64,000 nucleotides of DNA from Kitasatospora paranensis (lineage in GTDB: Bacteria; Actinomycetota; Actinomycetes; Streptomycetales; Streptomycetaceae): the NCBI RefSeq assembly GCF_039544005.1, contig NZ_BAABKV010000001.1:2232001-2296000 (forward strand), given 5' to 3'. A program made the position numbers and the translations under genes. A model generated the notes under the pieces. The model saw only the letters and a program-made list of their open reading frames with translations. It was not told where the DNA came from and searched no databases. The first letter of the stretch is position 1; each line of letters opens with the position of its first letter. Of the stretch, positions 9,424-18,798 are shown one piece after another.

Positions 9424-10107
9424 ATGACCGTCCGGACCAGGCCCGCCCTCTGGTGGCGGCTGGCGATCGTACTCTCGGCCGGGCTCGGCCTGATCCTGAG
9501 CAACAGCTCGCTGGTGTACTTCACCATCGAGAGCAACGTGATCGTGCTCGGCTACTTCATCGGCGCCGTCTACTGGATGGTGCGGCGCGGCACCGTCCTG
9601 GCGCCCGCGCCCCGGCTGCGCGGCGCCGCGACGCTCTACATCACCATCACCGGCCTGGTCGCGCACATCCTGCTCAACCACGGCGCCGACCCGCTGCCCG
9701 GCCTGGTCGACGGCCCGGACCGGCTGCAGAACTGGTCGAGCTTCTTCCTGCACTACGTGACGCCGCTGCTCGTCCTCGGCGACTGGCTGGTCCTGAAGCC
9801 CCGCAACGCCTCCCGCTGGAAGGACCTGCCGCTGTGGCTGGCCTTCCCGCTCGGCTACGCCGTGCTGACCGAGCTGCGGGCGATCCTCTTCCCGTCCTTC
9901 CCGCTGAAGTACCCGTACTTCTTCCTCGACCCGACCACGGACGGGTACGGCTGGGTGCTGGGCCAGATCGGGCAGTTGACCGTCGAGTTCGTGGTGCTCG
10001 GCGCGGCCGTGGTCGGCCTCGACCGGCTCGGCACCCGGCTGGCCGGCCGCTCGGCGGGCGAGCCCGCTCCGGAGCGGGTCGCCGAGCCGGAGCACGCCGA
10101 CCACTGA
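9424..10107 (+). CDS. Pr6Pr family integral membrane protein
   Basis: A 227-aa membrane protein with six likely hydrophobic segments, for example LWWRLAIVLSAGLGLIL, VIVLGYFIGAVYWM, LYITITGLVAHILLN and FVVLGAAVVGLDRLG. The conserved Pr6Pr motifs are present: an FTIESN-like stretch after the first helix, NHGADPLPG, SSFFLHYVTPLLVLGDWL and the YPYFFLD loop. The start is ATG 9424. A TAGAGT -10-like box lies upstream at about 9331. The biochemical role of the family is unknown; it is distantly related to FAR-17a/AIG1-type proteins. The last 25 residues are hydrophilic and probably cytoplasmic. Confidence 0.82.
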   Translation: MTVRTRPALWWRLAIVLSAGLGLILSNSSLVYFTIESNVIVLGYFIGAVYWMVRRGTVLAPAPRLRGAATLYITITGLVAHILLNHGADPLPGLVDGPDRLQNWSSFFLHYVTPLLVLGDWLVLKPRNASRWKDLPLWLAFPLGYAVLTELRAILFPSFPLKYPYFFLDPTTDGYGWVLGQIGQLTVEFVVLGAAVVGLDRLGTRLAGRSAGEPAPERVAEPEHADH

Positions 10108-10134
10108 CCCCGGGCCGGCCGGGACGCCGTCCGC

Positions 10135-11241
10135 TCAGGCCGAGCGGGCGGCGTCCTCGGCCGTCACCGGGTGCGCGAAGGGCAACCCGGCGGCGTAGCG
10201 GGCGAGTTCGTCGGCCGCGGCGGCGGCCATCCGGTGCAGTTCGCCGCCCAGCGAGCCGGCCACGTGCGGGGTGAGCACGACGTTCGGCAGGTCGTAGAGC
10301 GGGGAGTCCGCGGGCAGCACCTCGGGCTCGGTGACGTCCAGCACGGCGTCGATCCGGCCGGTGACCAGCTCGGCGACCAGGGCGTCCTGGTCGATCAGCG
10401 AGCCGCGCGAGGTGTTGACCAGCGTGGCGCCGTCCCGCATCAGGCCGAGCCGGCGGCCGTCGATCAGGCAGCGGGTGGCCGGGAGTTCGGGCGCGTGCAC
10501 GCTCACCACGTCGGCGGCGGCGCAGAGTTCGTCCAGGGAGACGGACCGGGCGCCGAGCCCGGCCGCCTCGGCGGCGTCCACGTACGGGTCGTGCAGCAGC
10601 AGGTCCAGGTCGTGCGGGCGCAGCAGGTCGAGCACCCGGCGGCCGATCCGGGAGGCGCCGACGATGCCCACGGTGCGGCGGTAGTTGCCGGCCGAGGCGT
10701 AGGCGTCCTGCCAGTCGTGCGGGGCGCGGCGGGCACGGTAGTCCTCGCGGATGCGCAGCAGCTGCTTGTTGGCGAGCAGCACGGCCGCCACCGTGTACTC
10801 CGCGACCGGCAGGGCGTTGGCCCAGGCGGCCGAGCTGACCTGCAGGCCGCGCCGCCAGCAGGCTTCGGTGACGTGGTGCTTGACCGATCCGGCGGCGTGG
10901 ATGACGGCGCGCAGCGCGGGGGCGGCGTCGAGGACGGCGTCGTCCAGCGGCGGGCAGCCCCAGCTGGTCACGACGACCTCGGCCTCGCGGAGCGCGGCGG
11001 CCGCGGCGGGGGTGCCGAAGTCGTGGACGACCAGGGCCGGGTCGAGGTCGGCGAGGTCGGTGAGGCGGTCCAGGGTGCCGCGGTCGATCAGCCGCTCGGC
11101 GAGGCCGGGCTGCATGGCCAGCAGGGCGCGCGGGCGGCGGGCGGCGGCGCGGGGCGGACCGGGGGCCGGGACGGGCAGCGTGGTCGGGTGGGACACGGGG
11201 AGCTCCGGGGAGTGTGCGGAACGGGCGCGGGCGGAGGTCAC
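10135..11241 (-). CDS. D-2-hydroxyacid dehydrogenase
   Basis: An NAD-dependent 2-hydroxyacid dehydrogenase of up to 368 aa. The Rossmann loop reads VGIVGASRIGRRVLDLL (an Ala-Ser variant of GxGxxG). Catalytic Arg is in NTSRGSLIDQDALV, and Glu and His are in DVTEPEVLP and LTPHVAG. The frame starts at GTG 11241, overlapping the TGA of the permease gene in a GTGA junction. GTG 11196, with GGAG before it, is an alternative that would remove a low-complexity N-terminus. It is the last gene of the sugar ABC-transporter operon. It probably reduces or oxidises a 2-keto acid derived from the imported carbohydrate; the substrate is not evident. Confidence 0.85.
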   Translation of the reverse strand: MTSARARSAHSPELPVSHPTTLPVPAPGPPRAAARRPRALLAMQPGLAERLIDRGTLDRLTDLADLDPALVVHDFGTPAAAAALREAEVVVTSWGCPPLDDAVLDAAPALRAVIHAAGSVKHHVTEACWRRGLQVSSAAWANALPVAEYTVAAVLLANKQLLRIREDYRARRAPHDWQDAYASAGNYRRTVGIVGASRIGRRVLDLLRPHDLDLLLHDPYVDAAEAAGLGARSVSLDELCAAADVVSVHAPELPATRCLIDGRRLGLMRDGATLVNTSRGSLIDQDALVAELVTGRIDAVLDVTEPEVLPADSPLYDLPNVVLTPHVAGSLGGELHRMAAAAADELARYAAGLPFAHPVTAEDAARSA

Positions 11242-12143
11242 TTGACGCTTCCGGCGGTGAGACCGGCCTTCCAGTGCCGCTGCAGGCCGACGAAGGCGGC
11301 CACCAGGGGCAGCACGGCGAACAGCGAACCGGTGATGACCAGCGGGTAGTACTCGGGGAAGGCGTGGGTCTGGGTGTTCCAGTTGTAGAGGCCGAGGCTG
11401 ACCGGGAACAGACGGTTGTCGGACAGCATCACCAGCGGCAGGAAGAAGTTGTTCCAGATCGCGGTGAACTGGAACAGGAACACCGTGACCAGGCCGGGCA
11501 TCACCATCCGCAGGCCGATCGAGCGGAAGGTGCGCAGCTCCCCGGCGCCGTCGATGCGGGCGGCCTCCAGCACCTCGCCGGGCAGGTAGCCGGCGCAGAA
11601 CACCCGGGCGAGGTAGACGCCGAACGGGTTGACCAGGGACGGCAGGAAGACCGCCCAGAAGGTGTTGACCACGCCGACCTCGGAGGCCAGCAGGTACATC
11701 GGCAGGGCGAGCGCGGTGGTCGGTACGAGCACGCCGAGCAGGACGAGGCCGAACACCTTCTCCTTGCCGGGGAAGTCGTGGACGTGGAAGGCGTACCCGG
11801 CCGCGACGCAGACCAGGGCGCAGAGCGAGGCGCCGATCCCGGCGTAGAGCAGGGAGTTGAGGTACCAGCGGAAGTAGATGCCGTCACCGGTGGTGGCGAG
11901 GTCGTGCAGGTTGGCGCCCAGGTGCCAGGTGGCCGGCGACAGGGTGCGGCCGCCGAGCAGGTCGCCGGTGTTCTTGGCGGCCGCGGTGAGCAGCCAGCCG
12001 AGCGGCAGCAGGGTGTAGGCGGTGGCGAGGACCAGGGCCGCGTTGACGCCGGCCCTCGAGAGCGAGCGGGGGCGGCGCGGGCGGTCCCCGGCGGATCGGG
12101 CGGGGCGGCGGGTGCGGGCCCGGCCGGGGGCGAGGGTGGTCAC
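11238..12143 (-). CDS. Carbohydrate ABC transporter permease (MalG type)
   Basis: A 301-aa inner-membrane permease with six predicted helices. It carries the ATPase-contact EAA loop EVLEAARIDGAGELRTFRSI. The start is GTG 12143, overlapping the stop of the first permease in GTGA. The first 35 residues are Arg/Pro-rich and cytoplasmic. It pairs with the permease at 12140-13152 and the lipoprotein at 13152-14498 to form a CUT1-type sugar importer. No ATPase is encoded here, so a shared MsiK-like ATPase elsewhere in the genome is expected, as is usual in Streptomyces. The gene is intact. Confidence 0.92.
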   Translation of the reverse strand: MTTLAPGRARTRRPARSAGDRPRRPRSLSRAGVNAALVLATAYTLLPLGWLLTAAAKNTGDLLGGRTLSPATWHLGANLHDLATTGDGIYFRWYLNSLLYAGIGASLCALVCVAAGYAFHVHDFPGKEKVFGLVLLGVLVPTTALALPMYLLASEVGVVNTFWAVFLPSLVNPFGVYLARVFCAGYLPGEVLEAARIDGAGELRTFRSIGLRMVMPGLVTVFLFQFTAIWNNFFLPLVMLSDNRLFPVSLGLYNWNTQTHAFPEYYPLVITGSLFAVLPLVAAFVGLQRHWKAGLTAGSVK

Positions 12144-13152
12144 GCGGTGTCCTCCGATCGGCGTCCGCCGCGGCCCCGGGTGAGGCGGGTGACGAGGTAC
12201 GAGAGCGCGGCCGCGGCGAGGGCGAGCAGCACGGACGAGGCGGCGGCCAGGCCGTAGTCGCCCCGTTCGAACGCGGCGGAGTAGGCGTACATGTTGGGCG
12301 TCCAGGTGGAGACCACGCCCGGGGAGACGCCGTGCAGGATGACCGGCTCGGTGAACAGCTGGAGCGAGCCGATCACGGTGAACAGGCCGACCATCGCGAG
12401 CGAGGGCCGGATCAGCGGGATCTTGACGGCGACCGCGGTGCGCAGTGCTCCGGCGCCGTCGACCACGGCGGCCTCCAGGACCTCGCGCGGGATGGCCTGC
12501 AGCGCGGCGTAGAAGATCACCATGTTGTAGCCCGTCCACTCCCACAGCGCGATGTTGACCACCGCGGGCAGGGGGTGGGCCATCGGATCGGCGGACCAGC
12601 CCGCGGAGTCGAGCGCGTCCACGACCGGGCTGATGCCGGGGGTGTACAGGTACATCCAGATCAGCGCGGCGATGATGGCGGGCACCGCGTGCGGCAGGAA
12701 GAGCGCCAGCTGGAAGAAGCGGCGGGCGCGGGCGAGGGCGGAGTCCAGCAGCAGCGCGAGCAGCAGGGACAGGCCGACCATCAGCGGGATGTAGAGCAGG
12801 CAGTACTCGGCGGTGGTGACGAAGCCGGCCCGGAAGGCGGCGTCGCCGAGCGCGCGGGTGTAGTTGCCCAGGCCGGTGAAGACGGTCTCGCTGCCGCCGA
12901 AGCCGAGGCCCGAGCGGTGCTCGGTGAACAGGCTGAGGTAGCCGGCGTAGCCGATCGGCACGAGGGTGCAGGCGGTGAAGAGCAGCAGAAACGGGGCGAG
13001 CAGGACGGCCGGGGCCCCGTACCGCCCGCGCCGCCGCCGGGGGCGGCGGGGCGGGCGGCGCTGCGGTCCGCGGCCGGGGCGCCCTGGGCGGGCGCGGCCG
13101 CGGTGCGGGTGGCCGGGCCCGGGTCTGCGGCGCTGCGGGTGGCGGGGCTCAT
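12140..13152 (-). CDS. Carbohydrate ABC transporter permease (MalF type), frameshifted in N-terminus
   Basis: About 337 aa. The start ATG at 13152 overlaps the stop of the binding-protein gene (TGATG). The first ~30 residues (MSPATRSAADPGPATRTAA...) then lose frame in a very GC-rich stretch at about 13030-13090. The rest runs RYGAPAVLLAPFLLLFTACT, the first membrane helix, through five more helices. The EAA loop reads EVLEAAVVDGAGALRTAVAV. The length is one base short of a multiple of three, so a single missing base explains the break. It is the partner of the downstream MalG-type permease. Confidence 0.9.
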
Positions 13153-14498
13153 CAGCCGGCGACCTTGAGGCCGCGGTTCTTCAGCTCGGCCAGGGTGGAC
13201 TGCTGGGCGGCGTCGACGGCCTGGGCGAGGGTGCCGGACTTGGCGGCGAGCTTGCCGAAGGAGTCCTTGAGCGCGGTGTTGGTGGCCCCCATGACCGGGC
13301 CCCAGGCCCAGTCGGGCCGGATGGAGCCGGCCGCGGCGACGTAGACGCCGTAGATGTCCTGGCCGCCGTAGAAGGCGGTGTCGAAGGCCTTCTCGGCGAC
13401 CGGGACGAGCGCCGGGTCTGCCGGGTAGGCGGAGGAGGTGCCGGAGGCGATCCGGGCCTTGATGCCCTCGGGGGTGGTGGTGGCCCAGGTGGCGAACTCG
13501 ACGGCGGCCTCGGCCTTCCTGCTGTCCTTGGAGACGGCGAAGGTGGTGCCGCCGAGCATGCCGCTGGCGGGGCTGCCGTCCCAGCTGGGCATCGGGGCGA
13601 CGGCCCACTTGCCGGCGGCGTCCGGGAGGGTGCTCTTGAGCACGCCGCCGCCCCAGGAGGCGCCGAGGTAGCCGGCGGTCTCGCCCTTCTGCAGGGAGGC
13701 CGTCCACTGCTGGCTGAAGGAGGTCTGCACCCGCACCAGGTCGTCGTCGATCATCTTCTGCCAGTAGTCGGCGGCCTTCCTGGTCTCGGCGCCCGCCAGG
13801 TCGACCTTCCAGCTGTCGCCGGAGGTGGCGAACCAGTGCGCGCCGGACTGCCAGCTCATCGCCTCGAAGGTGCTCGGGTCGTCCGGGAAGAAGGTGGCGA
13901 TGCGGGTGTTCGGGTCGGCCTGCTTCAGCTTCTGGGCGGCGGTGCGGAAGTCGTCCCAGGTCTTCGGGACGGTGATGCCGGCCTTGTCGAAGAGGTCCTT
14001 GCGGTAGTAGAAGGCCTGCGGTGCGGCGTCCAGCGGCAGGGCCCAGGTGGCGCCGCCGAGGGTGGTGAGGTCGACGGCCTGCGGCAGGTACTTGGCCTTG
14101 AGGTCGGCGCCGACGAGCTTGCTGATGTCCTTCACGGCGCCCTGGCTGACGAAGTCCGGCAGCTGGGGGTACTCGACGTTGAAGACGTCGGGCGCGTTGC
14201 CGGCCTTGACCGCGTTGGAGATCTTGGCGTAGCCGCCGGCGTTGCCGGAGGGGATCTCCTCGTAGCTGACCTGGATGCCCGGGTGGGAGGCGTTGAAGGC
14301 GGCGACCACGTCCTTGGTGCCCTTGGCCCAGCCCCAGAAGGTGAGGGAGACGGGCTTGCCGTCGGTGGCGGCCCGGTCGGACGTGGTGCCGGTGCCGCTG
14401 CCGCAGGCGGTGAGCAGGGCGGTGGCGAGGGCGGCGGCGCCGAATGCGGAGGCAACGCGAAGGGCGGCTCTGCGACTGCGGGCGGGGGCAGCGGACAT
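13152..14498 (-). CDS. Sugar ABC transporter substrate-binding lipoprotein
   Basis: A 448-aa family 1 extracellular solute-binding protein. The start ATG 14498 is preceded by AGGAGCC; an in-frame ATG at 14555 is less likely because it lies among the predicted operator sequences. The signal peptide ends in the lipobox LLTACGSG, so it is an anchored lipoprotein. The mature protein has the typical VSLTFWGWAKGTKDVVAAFN opening, DVFNVEYPQLPDFVSQGAV, and a C-terminal helical lobe. It is the first gene of the operon 14498-10135. The ligand is probably an oligosaccharide from a plant or microbial polysaccharide, judging from the DUF2264 and beta-helix genes next door. That substrate class is inference. 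Confidence 0.92.
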   Translation of the reverse strand: MSAAPARSRRAALRVASAFGAAALATALLTACGSGTGTTSDRAATDGKPVSLTFWGWAKGTKDVVAAFNASHPGIQVSYEEIPSGNAGGYAKISNAVKAGNAPDVFNVEYPQLPDFVSQGAVKDISKLVGADLKAKYLPQAVDLTTLGGATWALPLDAAPQAFYYRKDLFDKAGITVPKTWDDFRTAAQKLKQADPNTRIATFFPDDPSTFEAMSWQSGAHWFATSGDSWKVDLAGAETRKAADYWQKMIDDDLVRVQTSFSQQWTASLQKGETAGYLGASWGGGVLKSTLPDAAGKWAVAPMPSWDGSPASGMLGGTTFAVSKDSRKAEAAVEFATWATTTPEGIKARIASGTSSAYPADPALVPVAEKAFDTAFYGGQDIYGVYVAAAGSIRPDWAWGPVMGATNTALKDSFGKLAAKSGTLAQAVDAAQQSTLAELKNRGLKVAG

Positions 14499-14556
14499 GG
14501 CTCGGCTCCTGGAGGCGGGGGTCTGCGAGGGATGACCGCCATCCTCGGAGCACATC

Positions 14557-14655
14557 CGATCGAAGTCAAGACTTTCGGATCGGATGATCTGAAATGATCC
14601 GAACCGGATCAGATGATCGAGATGCCTTGACGATCGATCCGCCCCTTCCTAGATT
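14557..14655. promoter_or_regulatory. Divergent promoter with operators for the DeoR/LacI-type regulator
   Basis: This region separates the binding-protein gene (minus) from the DUF2264 gene (plus). On the plus strand TTGACG (14627-14632) is followed after 17 bp by TAGATT (14650-14655), a good promoter for DUF2264. CGATCGAAGTC (14557-14567) and GATCAGATGATCGA (14607-14620) recur almost identically before the beta-helix gene (18651-18661 and 18690-18703). That shared pair supports one common regulator, most likely the product of 17525-18595. Confidence 0.6.
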
Positions 14656-14741
14656 CGAGGCGCCCGCGCACCCACCGCACCGCGCACCCACCGCCCCGCG
14701 CACCCCACCCGCCGCACCGTCCGCCGCCCGGAGGAGCCCGC

Positions 14742-16687
14742 ATGTCCGCGATCCCACTGCCCCCGGAGGACCGGGTGCTCAGCCCGTACACCGGCTGGAC
14801 CCGCGCCCACTGGGAGGCCGCCGCCGACGCCCTGCTCGCCGCCGTCGAACCGCACGCCGGCCCCGGCCACGCCCTGATCAACCTGCCCGGCCCCCGGCCG
14901 AGCTGGTCCGGCCACCGGTCGGACGGTCTGGAGGGCTACGCCCGTACGTTCCTGCTCGCCGCCCTCCGGGTGGCCGGGGCGGGCGGCGCCGACCCGCACG
15001 GACTGCTGGAGCGGTACGCGGCCGGCCTGACCGCCGGCACCCGCCGCCCCACCACCGAACGGGACCTCGCCGACGGCGACCCGTACGGCTGGCCGGTGAT
15101 CACCGACCGCGGCCAGGCCATGGTCGAGGCCGCCTCCGTCGCCCTCGGCCTGCGCCTGACCCGCCGCTGGCTCTGGGACAGGCTGGACGACGGGGAGCGG
15201 GAACGCGCCGCGGCCTGGCTCGCCGAGGCGCTGCGCCGCACACCCGTGGCGAACAACTGGTGGCTCTTCCCGCTCACCGTCGGCGGCTTCCTCGCCGAGG
15301 TCGGCATCGAGACCGGGGCCGCCCGCGCCGCGATCGACCGCGGCCTGGCCGCCGTCGAACCCTGGTACCGCGGCGGCGGCTGGTACACCGACGGACGGCC
15401 GCGCGCCTTCGACCACTACAACGGCTGGGCGTTCCACCTCTACCCGCTGCTCCACGCCCACCTCGCCGGCGACCGCGACACCACCGACCGGCTCGGCCGC
15501 CGGCTCGCCGAGCACCTCGACGGCTCCGGCCGGCTCTTCGGCGCCGACGGCGCCCCGATCCACCAGGGCCGTTCGCTCACCTACCGCTTCGCCGCCGCCG
15601 CGCCGCTGTGGGCCGGCACCCTCACCGGGCACACCCCGCTGGCCCCGGGCACCACCCGGCGGCTGGCCTCCGGCGCCCTGCGGTACTTCCTGGACCGCGG
15701 CGCGGCCGGCCCCGACGGGCTGCTCGGTCTCGGCTGGTTCGGTCCGCACGCCCCGGGGTGCAGCCGTACTCCGGCCCGGCCTCGCCGTACTGGGCGAGCA
15801 AGGGCTTCCTCGGGCTGCTGCTGCCACCGGACCACCCGGTGTGGACCGCCCGCGAAGAGCCCGGGCCGTCCGAGCGCGCCGACGCCCTCGTCGCGCTGCC
15901 CGGGCCCGGCTGGCTGATCCAGTCCACCGCCGCGGACGGCATCGTCCGGCTGCACAACCACGGCAGCGACGACCAGCCCGCCGACGAGACCATCGCCGAC
16001 GACCCGCTGTACGCCCGGCTCGCGCACTCCACGGCGACCGGCCCGGCCTTCGACGCCCCGCCGGACAACCACTTCGGGCTGGTCGTCGGGGACGAGGTCA
16101 GCGAGCGCGGCCGGATCACCCCGCTCGGCACCGGCGAGGGCTGGGCGGCGTCCAGTCACCGCCCGCGGCTGGGCGGCACCGAACTGCCCGGCACCACCGT
16201 GACCTCGGTGGTGCTGGCCGCCGGGGCCGAGGAGGTGCACGCCCATCTCGTGACCGGGGCCGCCCCGGGCACCGCCGTCCGGCAGGCGGGCTGGGCGGTG
16301 GCCGGCGAGCAGGCCGGCACCGGCGGCGACGACCTGCGGGCCGCGGCCACCGCCACCGGCGCCGACGGGCTGCCACTGGCGGCGGTCCTGCAGCGCGTCC
16401 ACGGCTTCGGGGCCGCGACCGCGACGCCGCTGCCCGGGGGCACCGCCTTCGGCCCGGCCGCCGCCGTGCCGGTGCTGACGGGCCGGACGGACGGCCCGGC
16501 CGCCCTGTTCGTCGCCGCCTCCCGGCTCACCCGGGGACCGGCCCCGGCCCCCTTCCGGGCCGTGCACGTCACCACGGAGCGGACCCCCGACGGCTCCCTC
16601 GTCCGGGTGTGCTGGCCCGACGGCACCGAGCACGAGGCCCGGCTCGGACCGGGCACGGCCGAGGTGACCGTGCGACGGGAGGGCTGA
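14742..16687 (+). CDS. DUF2264 domain-containing protein (frameshifted)
   Basis: About 648 aa from ATG 14742, with GGAGGAG upstream. The N-terminal 370 residues form an (alpha/alpha)-barrel-like DUF2264 domain: RPSWSGHRSDGLEGYARTFL, then YGWPVITDRGQAMVEAASVA, ANNWWLFPLTVGGFL, and GWYTDGRPRAFDHYNGWAFH. The frame breaks at CCCCGGGG near 15757; one extra base gives HAPGVQPYSGPASPYWASKG. A beta-rich C-terminal domain follows. DUF2264 proteins often sit in polysaccharide-degradation loci and resemble hydrolases or lyases acting on unsaturated oligosaccharides, but the reaction is not established. There is no signal peptide, so it acts on imported sugar. It is co-transcribed with the isomerase-like gene 5 bp downstream. 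Confidence 0.85.
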
Positions 16688-16692
16688 GAGAC

Positions 16693-17472
16693 GTGCGGCT
16701 CGCCCTCTCCACGCTCGGGCTGCCCGGCCGGCCGCTCGGCGAGGCCTTGCGCCTGGCCGCCGACCACGGTTGGCAGGGGGTGGAGCTGCGCTGCGCCCCC
16801 GGCGAGAGTGTCCACCCCGCTCTGACCGCCACCGAACGGCGCCGGGCCGCCGCCGAGTTGACGGCGCACGAAATCACCCCGCTGGCCCTCGCCTCGTACG
16901 TGGGCGTCGCCCGGCCGGGCGAGGACGCCGCCGTCGCGGCCGAGCTCGCCCACCACCTGCGGCTGGCGGCCGACCTCGGCGCGCACTGGCTGCGGGTCTT
17001 CCCGCAGGGCGGCGCGGGCGCCGAGGGCGCGGAGGCGGACGGCCGGGCGGTGCGGCGGCTGGCCTCGGCGGCCGGCCTCGCCGAGGCGCTGGGCGTGCGG
17101 ATCGCGCTGGAGACCCACGACTCGCATCGCTCCGGGCGGGCCGTCGGCCGGGTGCTGACCGCGGTCGGCCACCGGTCGGTCGGCGCGATCTGGGACGTCC
17201 TGCACACCTGGCTGGCCGGCGAGAGCCCGGCCGCGACGCGCGACGCGCTGGCGGCCCACCCCGGCTATCTGCAGGTCAAGGACGTCGCGGGCGCCGACGA
17301 CCTGACGCCGCTGCCGCTCGGCGCGGGCGTGCTGCCGCTGGCCGACTGCCTGGCCGGGCTGCCCGGCGACGGCTGGGTCTCCTGGGAGTACGAGGCGCCC
17401 TGGCACCCGGCGGCGGCGCCGCTGCCCCCGCTGCTCGGACCGGGCGCGCGCCACCTGCGGTGCCTGGCCTGA
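16693..17472 (+). CDS. Sugar phosphate isomerase/epimerase family protein
   Basis: A 259-aa xylose-isomerase-like TIM-barrel protein starting at GTG 16693; a GGGAGGG ribosome site overlaps the end of DUF2264. Family features are RLALSTLGLPGRPLGEALRLA, the metal-ligand Glu in RIALETHDSHRSG, Asp in IWDVLHTWLAG, and the C-terminal WVSWEYEAPWHP. These proteins isomerise or epimerise sugars or sugar acids using a divalent metal. The order DUF2264-isomerase suggests that it processes the monosaccharide released by DUF2264. A strong inverted repeat ends the unit. Confidence 0.85.
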   Translation: MRLALSTLGLPGRPLGEALRLAADHGWQGVELRCAPGESVHPALTATERRRAAAELTAHEITPLALASYVGVARPGEDAAVAAELAHHLRLAADLGAHWLRVFPQGGAGAEGAEADGRAVRRLASAAGLAEALGVRIALETHDSHRSGRAVGRVLTAVGHRSVGAIWDVLHTWLAGESPAATRDALAAHPGYLQVKDVAGADDLTPLPLGAGVLPLADCLAGLPGDGWVSWEYEAPWHPAAAPLPPLLGPGARHLRCLA

Positions 17473-17481
17473 CCTGCGGCG

Positions 17482-17517
17482 CCCGGCCCGACCTGCGGCA
17501 GCGCAGGTCGGGCCGGG
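17482..17517. terminator. Bidirectional hairpin terminator
   Basis: CCCGGCCCGACCTGCG (17482-17497) and its exact complement (17502-17517) form a perfect 16-bp stem with a GCAG loop. The hairpin lies between the convergent isomerase gene and regulator gene and should terminate both. Confidence 0.8.
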
Positions 17518-17524
17518 CCGCCGG

Positions 17525-18595
17525 TCAGCCGCCGGTGCCGGTGCCGGTGCCGCCGCAGGAGGTGCGCACCTTCAGCGAGGGCAGCAGCTCCAGGTGGTGC
17601 ACGGGCAGCGAACCGCCGCCGCCGATCCGGCGCAGCAGCAGCTCCAGCGCGGCCGCGCCGACCGCGCGCTTGGGCGGGGCCACGGCGGTCAGCGGCGGTG
17701 CGGCCAGCGCCGCGAACACGTCGTCGTAGCTGATCAGCGCCAGGTCGTCGGGGACTTTCAGGCCGTGCGCGCGCAGCAGCGGCGGCAGCTGGATGGCGTC
17801 CTGGTCGTTGTGCACGAGGACGGCCCGGACGCCGCCGGCCACGGCGCCGGCGATCGCGGCGGCCACCTCCTCCGCGTCCAGCCCGGGCCGGCGGATGTCG
17901 ACGACCGGCTGCGGCTCCAGGCCGAGCATCCGCATGCCTTCGGCGTAGCCGAGCCGGACGCGGTGCGCCGTCCAGGTGTCGTCGCGGGCGGCGAGCAGCA
18001 CCGAGCGGTGGCCGAGCGAGGCGAGGTGGCGCAGCGCCAGCAGGACCCCGTGCCGGTGGTCGGAGCCGACCGAGTCCAGCTCCGCGGCGGCGCTGTCGGG
18101 GGCGGCGCGGCGCTCCACCAGGACGGCGGGGACGGCCAGTTCGCGCAGCCAGTCGCCGTCCCCGACCCGCCCGTCCGGCCGCCAGTTCGGGGTGAGCAGC
18201 AGGCCGTCGACCGCCGACTCCAGCAGACGCTGCACCTGGGCGCGGTCGTCGGCCGAGTCGTACGGGGCGATGCCCAGCACCAGGCGGGCACCGACCGCGG
18301 CGGCGGCCGACCGGGCGCCGGTGATCACCTCGTCGAAGTACGAGCCGACCGTGGGCACCAGCATGCCGATCACCTGGTCGCGGCCCTGCGGCCGGGCGAA
18401 GGCGCCGCTGTCGGGCAGGGAGACGGCCCCGTGCGAGCGGTGCAGCAGGCCGGCGTCGGCGAGGGCCGCGACGTCGCGGCGGACGGTGACCGCGGACAGG
18501 CCGATGCGGCCCGCGAGATCGACGACGCGGACGGTGCCGAGGTCGCGGACGACCTCCAGGATCCGTGCCCGGCGTTCCTCGGCCGTGATGGTCAT
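17525..18595 (-). CDS. DeoR-type HTH / LacI-type sensor regulator
   Basis: A 356-aa protein from ATG 18595, with GGAGGAG upstream. An N-terminal DeoR winged helix (RRARILEVVRDLGTVRVVDL, then SAVTVRRDVAALADAGLLH) is joined to a periplasmic-binding-protein-like sensor (QVIGMLVPTVGSYFDEVI to DLALISYDDVFAAL) typical of LacI proteins. This hybrid class senses a sugar. The gene lies between the two halves of the carbohydrate locus. Two sequence pairs shared by the promoters at 14557-14620 and 18651-18703 are its likely operators. It is probably a repressor, since one site sits inside the -35/-10 spacer of the beta-helix promoter. The ligand is unknown. Confidence 0.88.
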   Translation of the reverse strand: MTITAEERRARILEVVRDLGTVRVVDLAGRIGLSAVTVRRDVAALADAGLLHRSHGAVSLPDSGAFARPQGRDQVIGMLVPTVGSYFDEVITGARSAAAAVGARLVLGIAPYDSADDRAQVQRLLESAVDGLLLTPNWRPDGRVGDGDWLRELAVPAVLVERRAAPDSAAAELDSVGSDHRHGVLLALRHLASLGHRSVLLAARDDTWTAHRVRLGYAEGMRMLGLEPQPVVDIRRPGLDAEEVAAAIAGAVAGGVRAVLVHNDQDAIQLPPLLRAHGLKVPDDLALISYDDVFAALAAPPLTAVAPPKRAVGAAALELLLRRIGGGGSLPVHHLELLPSLKVRTSCGGTGTGTGG

Positions 18596-18650
18596 GGGCT
18601 GCTCCTCCCGTTCGCGGGGTGCTCCGCATTGCTGATCAATTTGTATCATT

Positions 18651-18712
18651 CGATCGAAGTCCGATCGAAGAGTCCGAGTGTATTGACTCGATCAGATGAC
18701 CGACCCTACGGT
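18651..18712. promoter_or_regulatory. Beta-helix gene promoter with internal operator
   Basis: On the plus strand TTGACT (18683-18688) and TACGGT (18707-18712) are spaced by 18 bp. The spacer holds GATCAGATGACCGA (18690-18703). Two copies of CGATCGAAG occur at 18651-18659 and 18662-18670. Both motifs match the divergent promoter at 14557-14620. An operator between -35 and -10 implies repression. The same region lies upstream of the regulator gene, so autoregulation is likely. Confidence 0.6.
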
Positions 18713-18798
18713 GAGGCCGCGCCGCCGCGGGGCCCTCGTCGCCCCGCCCCGCCCCGGCACCCCCACCCTCTCCCCCACTCCTGCTCCGGGAGACCCTC

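Noticed and set aside
9013-10104. Long antisense ORFs opposite many genes (example opposite the Pr6Pr gene)
   Set aside because: High GC makes stops rare in shadow frames; they have Arg/Gly/Pro-biased composition and no family motifs.
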